NCBI RefSeq assembly: GCF_013393185.1
Contig: NZ_QJQX01000052.1
Location: 186,001 to 250,000, forward strand
DNA: 64,000 bases
Origin: Sphingobium lactosutens
GTDB taxonomy: Bacteria > Pseudomonadota > Alphaproteobacteria > Sphingomonadales > Sphingomonadaceae
Reading direction: 5' to 3'
The notes beneath the pieces were generated by a model, which had not been told where the DNA came from, did not search any database, and saw nothing but the letters and a program-made list of their open reading frames with translations. This document shows, piece by piece, positions 9,238 to 18,374 of the stretch (its first letter is position 1; every line of letters starts with the position of its first letter). The translations under genes were made by a program, and so were the position numbers.

Positions 9238-10017
9238 ATGCCCAAAGCCAGCCCCGCCGACATCATGCCGCTTGCCAACGTCATGGCGCGGTTGCGCGAC
9301 CCGGATACGGGCTGCCCGTGGGATATTGAACAGGATTTCGCCTCGATCGCCCCCTATACGATCGAGGAAGCCTATGAGGTGGCCGACGCGATCGAGCGGA
9401 ACGATATGGCGGGGCTTCGCGACGAACTGGGCGACCTGCTGCTTCAAGTCGCGTTCCACAGCCGCATGGCGGAACAAGCCGGTCATTTCGCCCTGCAGGA
9501 TGTGATCGACGGCATCACCCGGAAGATGATCCGCCGCCATCCCCATGTGTTCGGCGAGGGCGCACGGCGGGAGGATGGCCATGCCCAGTGGGAGGTCATC
9601 AAGGCGGCCGAGCGCGCCGAAAAGGAGCCGGACCCCAGCGCGCTGGCCGGGGTTGCGATCGCCCTGCCCGCGCTGTTGCGCGCGGAGAAACTGCAGAATC
9701 GGGCGGCGCGGGTCGGCTTCGACTGGCCCGACACAGTGGGTGTCTTCGACAAGATCGCCGAGGAACTGGCCGAGGTGCAGGACGCGCAGGATCAGGACGC
9801 ACGCGAGGAAGAAGTCGGCGACCTGCTCTTTGTGGTGGTCAACCTCGCACGCCATCTCAGGGTCGACCCGGAAGTTGCGCTGCGCAAGGCGAGCGCCAAG
9901 TTCGATCGTCGGTTTCGAACCATGGAAGATCTGGCCGGGAACGGCTTCCCTGCCCTTTCGCTCGAGGAAAAGGAATTGCTGTGGCAGCAGGCGAAGCAGC
10001 GGGAAAGAGGGGCATGA
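9238..10017 (+). CDS. mazG: Nucleoside triphosphate pyrophosphohydrolase MazG
   Basis: Hydrolyses (d)NTPs to monophosphates and pyrophosphate, cleaning the nucleotide pool and lowering ppGpp in E. coli. The 259-residue protein has two all-alpha MazG domains; in the first the metal-binding acids are E43, E44, E47 and D62-E-L-G-D66, and the second holds E-E-L-A-E-V and E-E-E-V-G-D-L. A GTG at 9226 is in frame, but GAAGG at 9228-9232 places the start at the ATG of 9238. In many alphaproteobacteria mazG follows hfq-hflX; here a dehydrogenase gene separates it from hflX and it is convergent to that block. Confidence 0.93.
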   Translation: MPKASPADIMPLANVMARLRDPDTGCPWDIEQDFASIAPYTIEEAYEVADAIERNDMAGLRDELGDLLLQVAFHSRMAEQAGHFALQDVIDGITRKMIRRHPHVFGEGARREDGHAQWEVIKAAERAEKEPDPSALAGVAIALPALLRAEKLQNRAARVGFDWPDTVGVFDKIAEELAEVQDAQDQDAREEEVGDLLFVVVNLARHLRVDPEVALRKASAKFDRRFRTMEDLAGNGFPALSLEEKELLWQQAKQRERGA

Positions 10018-10084
10018 TCGGGCGCCTTCGCTCAGTCATCCGATAATCGTGCCGTGCCGGCGACGGTCCGCCCCCGGCAGCACA

Positions 10085-11098
10085 TCAATCCGCCCGTTGC
10101 GTGGAAACGGGATGGAGCGGTGCGCCGGTCGCCTCGAAGGCCGAGATATTGGCGATCGTCGTTTCTGCGATCGCCGCCAAAGCCTCGCGCGTGAAGAAGG
10201 CCTGATGCCCGGTGATGAGGACATTGGGGAAGGTCAGCAGCCGGGCGAAGACATCGTCCTGGATCGGCTGATCCGACAGGTCGGCGAAGAAAAGCCCTTC
10301 CTCCTCTTCATAGACGTCAAGCCCGACATAGCCGATGCGGCCGCTTTTCAGCCCCTCGATCAGCGCGCGCGTGTCGACCACTGCGCCGCGACTGGTGTTG
10401 ATGAGCATCACCTCCGGCTTCATGCGGGCAATGGCCTTTGCATCGACCAGATGGCGGGTGTCGGGCGTGAGCGGACAATGGAGCGAAATGATATCCGATT
10501 GCTCCAGCAGTTCTGGCCAACCCACATAGCGCCCGCCGACAGCGGCCAGTCCCGCTTCGTCGGGAAAGGGATCATACGCGATCACCCTGCAGTCGAAGCC
10601 GCGCATGATGCGCGCGACATTGAGGCCGATCTTGCCGGTGCCGACGATGCCGACCGTCCGCCCGCGCAGATCGAAACCGAGCAGACCATCCAGCGCGAAA
10701 TTGCCTTCGCGAACACGGGCATAGGCCTTGTGGATCTTGCGGTTGAGGGTCAGGATCATCGCCACCGTATGTTCGGCAATGGCATCGGGGGAATAGGCGG
10801 GGACGCGTCCGACGCTGATATCAAGGTCGGCTGCGGCGGCCAGATCAACATGGTTGAACCCCGCGCTGCGCAGCGCCACCAGACGCACGCCCTGCCCGGC
10901 CAGTATTTCCAGCGTCGCGCGGTCGAGCCGATCATTGACGAAGGCGCAGATCGCCTCATGCCCCGCCGCCAGCGGCGCCGACCGGCCATCGAGGCGCGTT
11001 TCCAGATAGGTCAGTTCATGCACGCCGCCCGCCGCTTCATTGGCGGCATCGAAGAAGCGACGGTCAAAGGGATGCGTACTGAAAACAGCGACTTTCAT
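10085..11098 (-). CDS. D-2-hydroxyacid dehydrogenase (D-lactate dehydrogenase, LdhA-like)
   Basis: Cytosolic NAD-dependent dehydrogenase of 337 residues that interconverts a 2-keto acid and its D-2-hydroxy acid, most likely pyruvate and D-lactate. The nucleotide-binding loop G153-T-G-K-I-G158 with the acidic D176 favouring NAD, the catalytic arginine R237 in N-T-S-R-G-A, an acid in G-L-D-V-Y-E-E-E-E (261-268) and the catalytic H298 are present. The run E-E-E-E-G-L-F-F after D-V-Y is typical of the fermentative LdhA group. The gene is convergent with mazG and lies 50 bp downstream of hflX on the same strand. Confidence 0.87.
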   Translation of the reverse strand: MKVAVFSTHPFDRRFFDAANEAAGGVHELTYLETRLDGRSAPLAAGHEAICAFVNDRLDRATLEILAGQGVRLVALRSAGFNHVDLAAAADLDISVGRVPAYSPDAIAEHTVAMILTLNRKIHKAYARVREGNFALDGLLGFDLRGRTVGIVGTGKIGLNVARIMRGFDCRVIAYDPFPDEAGLAAVGGRYVGWPELLEQSDIISLHCPLTPDTRHLVDAKAIARMKPEVMLINTSRGAVVDTRALIEGLKSGRIGYVGLDVYEEEEGLFFADLSDQPIQDDVFARLLTFPNVLITGHQAFFTREALAAIAETTIANISAFEATGAPLHPVSTQRAD

Positions 11099-11148
11099 GG
11101 CGAGGCTCCCATGGATCGGTAGAGAAACTAGCCAATATGCTATCGCCG

Positions 11149-12483
11149 TCAGTTCCCGCCGCGCTTGGTGAAGCGCGCAAAGGCCGCGTCGGAAAGGCGT
11201 ACCTCGACGCGCGTCTCTTCGCCCTCCACCATGGTTGCAAGCACCTCGCCATGCTCGTGCAGCCAGGCGATTGCCGCGCCATCCGACACCGGCACGCGCA
11301 GGCCGTAGATTTTGGCGCCACGGGTCATGCGGTCGCTGACCGCCCGCTGCAATCCTTCCACGCCCTCGCCCGTCAAGGCGGACAGGATCACCACATCGTC
11401 GCGGCGCGCAGCCTGCTCCCGAACCAGCGCCGCGTCCTCCTCGCCCAGCAGGTCGAGCTTGTTCCACGCCTCGATGATCGGCGGCGGTTCCGGATCGCCT
11501 TCCCCCCGGTCGAGCGCCGCTTCTCCCGCAACGCCCAGTTCGCCGAGCACGTCCAGCACGTCGTCGCGCTGCGCTTCAGTATCGGGATGGGCGATATCGC
11601 GGACATGGACGATGAGGTCGGCCGACAGCACCTCTTCCAGCGTCGCGCGGAAGGCGGCGATCAGTTGCGTCGGCAGGTCGGACACGAAGCCGACCGTATC
11701 CGACAGGATCGCCTTGTCCAGTCCGGGCAGCACGATCTGGCGCATGGTGGGATCGAGCGTCGCGAAGAGCAGATCCTCCGCCATGACGGTCGCGCCGGTC
11801 AGGCGGTTGAACAGTGTGGACTTGCCGGCATTGGTATAGCCCACCAACGCGATTACCGGCCAGGGCGCGCGCTGGCGCCGGGCGCGGTGCAGGCCGCGGG
11901 TGCGCGTCACCTGATCCAGCTCGCGGCGGATCTTCGCCATGCGATCGCGGATCATACGACGGTCCGCCTCGATCTGGGTTTCACCGGGACCGCCCAGGAA
12001 GCCGAAGCCGCCGCGCTGCCGCTCAAGGTGGGTCCAGCTGCGCACCAGTCGCCCGGCCTGATAGTCCAGATGCGCCAGCTCGACCTGAAGGCGGCCTTCA
12101 TTGGTCGCCGCCCGCTCGCCGAAGATTTCCAGAATCAGGCCGGTCCGGTCGATGACCTTGGCCTCACACGCCTTCTCCAGATTGCTCTGCTGGACCGGCG
12201 ACAGGCTGTTGTCGACGATGACCAGTTCGGCCTCTTCCTGTTTGACGAGGGTTGCGATCTGGTCGACCTGCCCGCTGCCGAACAGGGTCGCGGGCTTGCG
12301 GTCGCGCACGCGAAAGGCCTGCGCCGCGCGCACATCGATGCCGATGGCGAGCGCCAACCCGCGTGCCTCTTCCAGCCGCGCATCGCTGTCGCGGCGGTCT
12401 GCACCATGGGTTTCGGCATGAACGACGACGGCGCGCGCCCCGCGCGCCACTTCATCATCGGAGTCGCGGTTGAATATGGCCAT
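11149..12483 (-). CDS. hflX: GTPase HflX
   Basis: Ribosome-associated GTPase that splits stalled 70S ribosomes. The 444-residue protein has the HflX N-terminal domain (with G-S-G-Q-V near 69-73 and the G-F-G-F-L-G-G-P-G-E-T-Q linker at 159-170) and the G domain: G1 G215-Y-T-N-A-G-K-S-T, G2 A-T-L-D-P-T (241-246), G3 D262-T-V-G and an N-K-L-D motif. It is downstream of hfq, the standard bacterial hfq-hflX order, with a hairpin in the 65-bp gap. Confidence 0.95.
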   Translation of the reverse strand: MAIFNRDSDDEVARGARAVVVHAETHGADRRDSDARLEEARGLALAIGIDVRAAQAFRVRDRKPATLFGSGQVDQIATLVKQEEAELVIVDNSLSPVQQSNLEKACEAKVIDRTGLILEIFGERAATNEGRLQVELAHLDYQAGRLVRSWTHLERQRGGFGFLGGPGETQIEADRRMIRDRMAKIRRELDQVTRTRGLHRARRQRAPWPVIALVGYTNAGKSTLFNRLTGATVMAEDLLFATLDPTMRQIVLPGLDKAILSDTVGFVSDLPTQLIAAFRATLEEVLSADLIVHVRDIAHPDTEAQRDDVLDVLGELGVAGEAALDRGEGDPEPPPIIEAWNKLDLLGEEDAALVREQAARRDDVVILSALTGEGVEGLQRAVSDRMTRGAKIYGLRVPVSDGAAIAWLHEHGEVLATMVEGEETRVEVRLSDAAFARFTKRGGN

Positions 12484-12505
12484 GTCGGCTTAAAGCATCT
12501 CGCCG

Positions 12506-12536
12506 CGTGCCGGTCCACTGCAACGGAACCGGCACG
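12506..12536 (-). repeat. Hairpin between hfq and hflX
   Basis: Arms CGTGCCGGT (12506-12514) and ACCGGCACG (12528-12536) are perfectly complementary over 9 bp, and the stem can extend inward by CC/GG with one bulged A. No T-run follows in the minus direction, so it is more likely an RNA processing, stabilising or attenuation structure than a strong terminator. Confidence 0.6.
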
Positions 12537-12548
12537 TGGCGTGAAGGA

Positions 12549-13031
12549 TCAATCGTCCTGCTCGTTTTCGCCGGTCAGGTCGAGCGCGTGGAGCGGCTGG
12601 ACCGTCGAGATGGCGTGCTTGTAGACGAGCTGCACCATGCCGTCGCGTTCGAGCAGCATGCAGAAGAGGTCGAAGGCGGCGATTTCACCCTGAAGCATGA
12701 CGCCGTTCACCAGGAACATCGTGACCGGGCTGCCCGACTTGCGAACCGCGGACAGGAAGATTTCCTGAAGCAGCTTCGCCTTGCCATTGCCGTCGCCCGA
12801 CTTGCGCAGGTCGGTCAGATCCATCGACTGGGCCGGCATCACCGTCGAAATGGCATGCTTGTACACCAGCTGCGACTGGCCATCACGGCGCAGCAGCACG
12901 GAGAAATTGTCGAACCAGGTGATGATGCCCTGCAACTTGACGCCCTTGACCAGGAACATGGTCACTGGGGTCTTGCTCTTGCGCAGGCTGTTCAGGAAAA
13001 TATCCTGAAGATTATTCACTTTATCGGCCAT
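12549..13031 (-). CDS. hfq: Tandem RNA chaperone Hfq (two Sm domains in one chain)
   Basis: Pairs small RNAs with mRNAs. Normal Hfq is about 70-100 residues; this one has 160 and carries two Sm domains, residues about 8-66 and 88-146, in an exact 80-residue register. By direct count 41 of 59 aligned positions are identical between them. Both keep the Sm2 motif Y-K-H-A-I-S-T-V (57-64 and 137-144). Copy 1 keeps the proximal-site Q9-D10, a basic rim (R17, K18, K20) and a distal lysine K32. Copy 2 has Q89-E90, a weaker rim (R97, K98, G100) and M112 at the distal lysine position. Such double Hfq proteins are known from sphingomonads, where three chains could make a six-domain ring. The gene lies between ntrX (173-bp gap) and hflX. 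Confidence 0.95.
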   Translation of the reverse strand: MADKVNNLQDIFLNSLRKSKTPVTMFLVKGVKLQGIITWFDNFSVLLRRDGQSQLVYKHAISTVMPAQSMDLTDLRKSGDGNGKAKLLQEIFLSAVRKSGSPVTMFLVNGVMLQGEIAAFDLFCMLLERDGMVQLVYKHAISTVQPLHALDLTGENEQDD

Positions 13032-13204
13032 GGTCTTTGCCAGTCCTTTTCTTGGCGGGACGTTACCCGCTCTCGCACCCTAAGCAGAGTGTCTTGCTGC
13101 CCCCGCGCACCGGGGGACGGCGCAGTTCTACCGCAAATGCGAAGAGGCGTCCATGGTCGAGATGCGCTTCGGCCAAATTCCGCAACGCATTGGCCAAGAA
13201 CGTC

Positions 13205-14575
13205 CTATTCCTTACCCTCGGTGATACCGAGCAGCTTCAATTTGCGGTGCAGCGCCGATCGTTCCATGCCGATGAAGGTCGCCGTCCGCGAGATATTGCC
13301 GGAGAAGCGGCGGATCTGGATACGCAGATATTCGCGCTCGAAACTTTCCCTGGCCTCACGCAGCGGTGCGCCCATGATCGCGGACTGGCCGATCCCCTCG
13401 CCGCCGCCGCCGCTCGTCAGTTCCGATGGCAGCATGTCGAGTTCGATGCGGCCGATCCGGTCGCCCGGTGCCAGGATCATAGTCCGCTCGATGACGTTGC
13501 GCAGTTGCCGCACATTGCCCGGCCATTCATTGGCCTGGAGCGCCGCCATGGCGTCGCTCGCAATGTCGGGCGGCGGCACGCGCCGGTCGGCGGCGAAGCG
13601 CGCCAGATAATGTTCCACCAGGGGCGGAATATCATCGCGCCGCTCCGACAGCGGCGGAATGGCCAGGGGCACGACGTTGAGCCGGTAGAAAAGATCTTCC
13701 CGGAAACGCCGCTCCTCGATCTCGTTCGCCAGATCGCGCGCGGTCGAGGAAATGACCCGCACATCGACCTTCACCTGCCGCTGACCACCCACGCGGGTGA
13801 AGCTCTGGTCGGTGAGGACGCGCAGGATCTTGCCCTGCGTCGTCAGCGGCATGTCGGCAATCTCGTCCAGATACAGCGTTCCGCCGTGCGACTGCTCCAG
13901 AAAACCGGGGCGGACCATGCCGCTCTGATCTTCCAGACCGAACAGTTCCTCTTCGACGCGATCGGGATCCATCCGGGCGGCGGCGACGATGATGAAGGGC
14001 GAATCGGCCCGCCCGCTCCAGCTGTGCAGCATGCGCGCGGCGACTTCCTTGCCGACGCCCGCCGGGCCGGAGATCAGCACCCGGCTCCCTGTGCCCGCGA
14101 CCTTCTTGATCGTGGCGCGCACGCCGTTGATCGCGGCAGACGTGCCGGTCAGTTCATCATCCTGCCCGAAGCGAGCGCGCAGAACCTGGTTTTCCCGCCG
14201 CAGTCTTTCGGTTTCGGTCGCCCGCGCCACCAGATGGAGCAGCCGGTCCGCCTCGAACGGCTTTTCGATGAAGTCCGCCGCGCCCTTGCGGATCGCCGCC
14301 ACGGCCGTATCGATATTGCCATGGCCGGAGATCATCAGCACGGGGATGCTGGGATCACGACGCTTGATCTCGTCCAGCAGTTCCAGACCGTCCATGCGCG
14401 ATCCCTGCAGCCAGACATCGAGCAGCACGAGCGAGGGGCGGCGCGAATCGAGCGCGTCGATCGCGCTGTCGCTGTGGGCGGCGGTGCGGGTGGTGAAGCC
14501 TTCGTCTTCCAGAACACCCGCGACCAGATCGCGAATATCCTCTTCATCGTCCACAATCAGAATATCAAGCGCCAT
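13205..14575 (-). CDS. ntrX: Nitrogen/redox response regulator NtrX
   Basis: Response regulator of the NtrYX pair: receiver domain (phospho-acceptor D53, K in F-I-E-K-P-F), an AAA+ domain and a Fis-type helix-turn-helix at the end (N-I-S-R-T-A-T-F-I-G-M-E-R-S-A-L-H-R-K). The Walker A is G-P-A-G-V-G-K-E rather than G-E-S-G-T-G-K-E. The GAFTGA loop that contacts sigma-54 is missing: the text goes from E-L-F-G-L-E-D directly to Q-S-G-M-V-R-P-G-F-L-E-Q. NtrX may therefore regulate without sigma-54. Length is 456 residues. Its start overlaps the end of ntrY by 11 bases. Confidence 0.93.
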   Translation of the reverse strand: MALDILIVDDEEDIRDLVAGVLEDEGFTTRTAAHSDSAIDALDSRRPSLVLLDVWLQGSRMDGLELLDEIKRRDPSIPVLMISGHGNIDTAVAAIRKGAADFIEKPFEADRLLHLVARATETERLRRENQVLRARFGQDDELTGTSAAINGVRATIKKVAGTGSRVLISGPAGVGKEVAARMLHSWSGRADSPFIIVAAARMDPDRVEEELFGLEDQSGMVRPGFLEQSHGGTLYLDEIADMPLTTQGKILRVLTDQSFTRVGGQRQVKVDVRVISSTARDLANEIEERRFREDLFYRLNVVPLAIPPLSERRDDIPPLVEHYLARFAADRRVPPPDIASDAMAALQANEWPGNVRQLRNVIERTMILAPGDRIGRIELDMLPSELTSGGGGEGIGQSAIMGAPLREARESFEREYLRIQIRRFSGNISRTATFIGMERSALHRKLKLLGITEGKE

Positions 14576-16820
14576 TGGCCGTCACTTTTCCTTTAGGCAG
14601 GGCTACGACCTGTCCATCTTCCAGTTTTTCCAGCGCACCCGCGGCGAACCGCAATGTCACGCACGCACCGCCCCCTTCGGCATCGTCGAAGCGGATCTCC
14701 CCCAGATGCTCCTCGACAATCTTCTTGACGATGGCGAGGCCAAGACCCGTCCCCTTGGACCGCGTCGTCATATAAGGTTCCAATATCCGCTCGCGCTCGG
14801 GCGGCAGGCCGATGCCATCGTCCCGCACGCGGATCAGCAGGTCGTCGCCATCCTGCATCAGCTGCATACGGACATGGCCGCGCGGCCCTCCTTCAGCCGG
14901 AACCGATTTCGGTTCAATGGCTTCGACCGCATTTTTGACAATATTCGTCAATGCCTGACCGAGTTGCCGCCGGTCGCAGACCAGTTCCATGGCGTCGTCG
15001 TCAGCGGCATATTCGAACCGGATATCGGGATGCGCCACCTCATGCAGGAACAGCGCATGGCGGGCGATGTCGCCGATCGCCTCACGCCGGAACACGGGTT
15101 TGGGCATGCGCGCAAAGGAGGAAAATTCATCGACGATGCGGCGCAGGTCGCCCACCTGGCGCACGATCGTGCCGGTCAGGCGCGTGAATGTCGCCTTGTC
15201 GCTGGTCACTTCGTCGGCATAACGGCGCTGGAGGCGTTCGGCTGCAAGCTGAATGGGCGTCAGCGGGTTCTTGATCTCATGCGCGATCCGGCGCGCCACG
15301 TCGGACCAGGCGGCGCGACGCTGGTCGGACAATTGCTGGGTGATGTCGTCGAAGGTCAGGATATGGCGCGACGCATCCTGCGACAGCTTGACCGCCAGCG
15401 TGCGCAGGTCGCCATGCGCCCGCACCTGCACGATCCCCGCATCTTCATCCGACTCCACAAATTCGGCCAGTTCGGGCGACACTTCCCCCAGCGGCCGGCC
15501 GACCGGATCATCGCCCTCCTCGACCAAAATCGCGGCGGCCGAACTGTTAAGCAGCAGGATTTCGCCTTCCAGATCGACCGACAGCACGCCCGCGCTGACG
15601 CCCGACAGGATCGCCTCGATAAAGGCGCGGCGTTCGTCCAGCTGGCTGTTCGCCGCCACCAGCGCACCGGTCTGCGCCTCCAGCCGCTGGGTCATGCGGT
15701 TGAAGGCCGCCGCCAGCGTGCCGATCTCGTCCCGGCTCTGCGGGCTGGTGACACGCGCCGACAGGTCGCCGGCGGTGATCCGCCGAGCCGCCGTCACCAG
15801 TTCATTGACCGGCCGCACCATCCAGTCGGCCACGGCCAGCGCGATATAGACGGCGATGCCGACCAGCAACAACGATCCCACAAACAGGGCGATGTTGAAC
15901 CGCAACTGGAGCGCGCGGGACTGGGCCGAGAAGAGGTCATAGTCGGCCAGCACCTTCTGCGCCTGCGTCACATTACTGAAGGAGGAGGTGCCGGCATTGC
16001 GGGTGGCGTAGAGATAGATTTTCGAATTGGGGTAGAGCAGCGTCACCGCCTCGACCTGATTGGGCCGGGCCTGCACCACGATATCCTCGCCTGCCGCCAG
16101 CCGCTTCACCACCTGCGCCGAGAGCATTTCCGACGCTGGCCGGTTTTCCGGGTCGACGGTGGCCGCCGTCCGGGCAATGCCGTCCTTGCCCACCTCGATG
16201 ATCGCGGACCGGTTCAGCTTCCGGGTGACGACCTGATAGATATAGCCTTCGGCAAAGCGCGGGCTGGAGACTTCCGACTGGTTCAGATAATCGCGCAGAT
16301 CGCCTGCCATCGTCACCGTCTCGTCGCGCACTTCACGCAGATTCTGCTCATAATAGCCGCGCGCCAGGTCGCTCGCATTTTGCAGCATGCCGCGGGCGCT
16401 GTCCGAGAACCAGAATTGCACGCCATATTGGAACAGTAGCGACGCGAAGATCACGACCAGCAGCATCGGCACGCTGGCGACGATCGAGAACATCGCCACC
16501 AGGCGAACGTGCAACTGGCCGTCACTGCCGATCGCGGACTGGGCGGCGCGGCGCTTGGCCACCCGTCGGCCCAGCAACATGAGAAGGGCGATGGCAGGAA
16601 CCAGATTCGCCACCAGCAGCAGGGCGACGATCGGCGGGGTCAGCAATGTGTATGAGTCGCGGCTGCCCGACAGAAGATGATAGGTCAGCCCTGCCATGCC
16701 CAGGAAAAGGGCCAGCGTCACGCCTTCCACCAGCGCAGCCAGACGTCCCTTGCGCAGGAATGGCGGCAAATGCCTCCGCCATGCGGAGGCCCGCCTGCGA
16801 AGGGTGGTCGCGTCGTTCAT
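14565..16820 (-). CDS. ntrY: Membrane sensor histidine kinase NtrY
   Basis: Partner kinase of NtrX. The 751-residue protein has three N-terminal membrane helices, a large periplasmic loop (about 120-270), a fourth membrane helix near 285-305, then HAMP (with V-R-P-V-N-E-L), PAS (about 370-480) and the kinase core: H514 in A-H-E-I-K-N-P-L-T-P, N box N-I-V-K-N-A-V-E, and G-T-G-L-G-L-A. Start choice is uncertain: a GTG at 16859 adds 13 residues, and neither site has a clear Shine-Dalgarno sequence. The ATG at 16820 is preferred. About 110 bp separate it from ntrC, enough for its own promoter. Confidence 0.92.
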   Translation of the reverse strand: MNDATTLRRRASAWRRHLPPFLRKGRLAALVEGVTLALFLGMAGLTYHLLSGSRDSYTLLTPPIVALLLVANLVPAIALLMLLGRRVAKRRAAQSAIGSDGQLHVRLVAMFSIVASVPMLLVVIFASLLFQYGVQFWFSDSARGMLQNASDLARGYYEQNLREVRDETVTMAGDLRDYLNQSEVSSPRFAEGYIYQVVTRKLNRSAIIEVGKDGIARTAATVDPENRPASEMLSAQVVKRLAAGEDIVVQARPNQVEAVTLLYPNSKIYLYATRNAGTSSFSNVTQAQKVLADYDLFSAQSRALQLRFNIALFVGSLLLVGIAVYIALAVADWMVRPVNELVTAARRITAGDLSARVTSPQSRDEIGTLAAAFNRMTQRLEAQTGALVAANSQLDERRAFIEAILSGVSAGVLSVDLEGEILLLNSSAAAILVEEGDDPVGRPLGEVSPELAEFVESDEDAGIVQVRAHGDLRTLAVKLSQDASRHILTFDDITQQLSDQRRAAWSDVARRIAHEIKNPLTPIQLAAERLQRRYADEVTSDKATFTRLTGTIVRQVGDLRRIVDEFSSFARMPKPVFRREAIGDIARHALFLHEVAHPDIRFEYAADDDAMELVCDRRQLGQALTNIVKNAVEAIEPKSVPAEGGPRGHVRMQLMQDGDDLLIRVRDDGIGLPPERERILEPYMTTRSKGTGLGLAIVKKIVEEHLGEIRFDDAEGGGACVTLRFAAGALEKLEDGQVVALPKGKVTANGA

Positions 16821-16931
16821 AGTGGCTTTGTTACAACAAGCCCGTGCCCGTTCAAACACAGTATTTGGAACAATGCATGTCGCTGGTCGACGCAGACCGT
16901 CGGTTCGTCCTGATATGCCACTGAAATTTCG

Positions 16932-18374
16932 TTAATCGCCCAGCCGCAACTGAAGCGGATCCAGGCCGTAATCGGTCAGCTTCTTGCGCAGCGTATTGCG
17001 ATTGATGCCAAGCAGCGACGCGGCGCGAATCTGATTGCCATCGACGCTGGACAGAACTTCCTCCAGCAATATCGGCTCGATCACCGCCAGCAGGTCGTCA
17101 TGCAGGCTACGCTGAGGCTGGCCGATGCCCACCCCCAACTGCCGCTTGGCCCAATCGCGCACGGCATGGACCAGATGGTCGGAGGGCGCGACGTAGTCGG
17201 CGGGGACGGCGTCCATCGGCAGCATATTCCGCAAAATCTCGGCGGTGATGACATTTTCGCGGCTGAGGACCGACAGGCGCTGCATCATATTCTGCAGTTC
17301 GCGCACATTGCCGGGCCAGTGCCATGCCATCAGCAACTGCGCCGCGTCGTCCGACAGCGTCTTGCGCGGCAAGCCTTCCTGCGCCGCCCGCTCCATGAAA
17401 TGGCGGGCGAGCAGGATCACATCCTCACGCCGTTCGCGCAGCGCCGGCAGGGCGATCGGCACGACATTCAGGCGATAATAGAGATCCTGACGGAAGCGAC
17501 CTTCGTCGATCAGCTGCGGCAGATCCTTGTTGGTCGCCGCGATGATGCGGACATTGACCCGCACCGGCTTCGATCCGCCGACCGTCGTCACCTCGCCCGA
17601 CTGGAGCACGCGCAGCAGCCGCGTCTGCGCCTCCATCGGCATGTCGCCAATCTCGTCGAGGAACAGCGTCCCGCCCTGCGCCTGCTCGAACTTGCCGGCC
17701 GTCCGCGCATGGGCGCCGGTGAAGGCGCCCTTCTCATAACCAAACAGTTCTGCCTCGATCAGTTCGCGCGGAATGGCGGCCATGTTGATCGGCACGAAGG
17801 GCTTGGTGCGCCGCTGGCCCAGACTGTGGATCGCCTCCGCCACCAGTTCCTTGCCGGTGCCCGACTCGCCCAGCACCAGGATGGACAGATCGTTGGACAG
17901 GACGCGGGCGATGGTCCGATAGACTTCCTGCATCGCCGGCGAGCGGCCGACCAGCGGCAGCCCGTCATGCGGAAGGCCCGCTTCCTCGGTTTCCTCCGCA
18001 CTGTCCCGCGTACCGAGCGCATCGGCGACCGCGCGGGTCAGTTCGTTGAGGTCGAAGGGCTTTGGCAAATATTCGAACGCGCCCTTCTCGGTGGCGCGGA
18101 TCGCCGTGTTCAGCGTATTCTGCGCCGACAGGATGATGATGTTGAGGTCCGGCCGCGTCGCCAGAATGTCGGCCACGCCGTCCAGTCCGTCGCCGTCCGG
18201 CAGCATGACGTCAGTGATCAGCACATCGGGCGCGAAACTTTCCATCAGCGCGGTGCGCTCGCGGATCGAGGCGGCGGTCTTGACCTTGTGCCCCTGCCGT
18301 CGCAGCGCTTCACCGACCACCACGCAGATGGCGGGATCGTCGTCGACCACCAGGACGGTGCCGGTTGCCGCCAT
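16932..18374 (-). CDS. ntrC: Nitrogen regulation protein NtrC (sigma-54 activator)
   Basis: Phosphorylated by NtrB under nitrogen limitation, it activates sigma-54 promoters such as glnA. The 480-residue protein has a receiver domain (D55), an AAA+ domain with Walker A G169-E-S-G-T-G-K-E176 and an intact G216-A-F-T-G-A221 loop, and a C-terminal Fis-type helix-turn-helix ([17 protein letters not shown]). The ATG at 18374 overlaps the ntrB stop as TGATG; a GTG one codon upstream is also possible. Confidence 0.96.
   Translation of the reverse strand: MAATGTVLVVDDDPAICVVVGEALRRQGHKVKTAASIRERTALMESFAPDVLITDVMLPDGDGLDGVADILATRPDLNIIILSAQNTLNTAIRATEKGAFEYLPKPFDLNELTRAVADALGTRDSAEETEEAGLPHDGLPLVGRSPAMQEVYRTIARVLSNDLSILVLGESGTGKELVAEAIHSLGQRRTKPFVPINMAAIPRELIEAELFGYEKGAFTGAHARTAGKFEQAQGGTLFLDEIGDMPMEAQTRLLRVLQSGEVTTVGGSKPVRVNVRIIAATNKDLPQLIDEGRFRQDLYYRLNVVPIALPALRERREDVILLARHFMERAAQEGLPRKTLSDDAAQLLMAWHWPGNVRELQNMMQRLSVLSRENVITAEILRNMLPMDAVPADYVAPSDHLVHAVRDWAKRQLGVGIGQPQRSLHDDLLAVIEPILLEEVLSSVDGNQIRAASLLGINRNTLRKKLTDYGLDPLQLRLGD

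Noticed and set aside
10035..12624. Plus-strand open frames opposite the dehydrogenase and hflX
   Set aside because: Shadow frames; the minus strand has complete NAD-binding and GTPase motifs in these places.
13100..13116. CCCCCG-CGCAC-CGGGGG stem in the ntrX-hfq gap as an intrinsic terminator
   Set aside because: The 6-bp stem is not followed by a T-run on the minus strand. It could still influence hfq, but I cannot support a terminator call.
13989..16439. Open plus-strand frame of 816 codons
   Set aside because: It lies antisense to ntrX and ntrY, both with full motifs and coupled starts. No recognisable domain in the frame itself.
16826..16840. TTGTT-AC-AACAA inverted repeat before ntrY as an NtrX autoregulatory site
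   Set aside because: The arms do not match the CAA-Nx-TTG order reported for NtrX sites; a random short repeat is equally likely.
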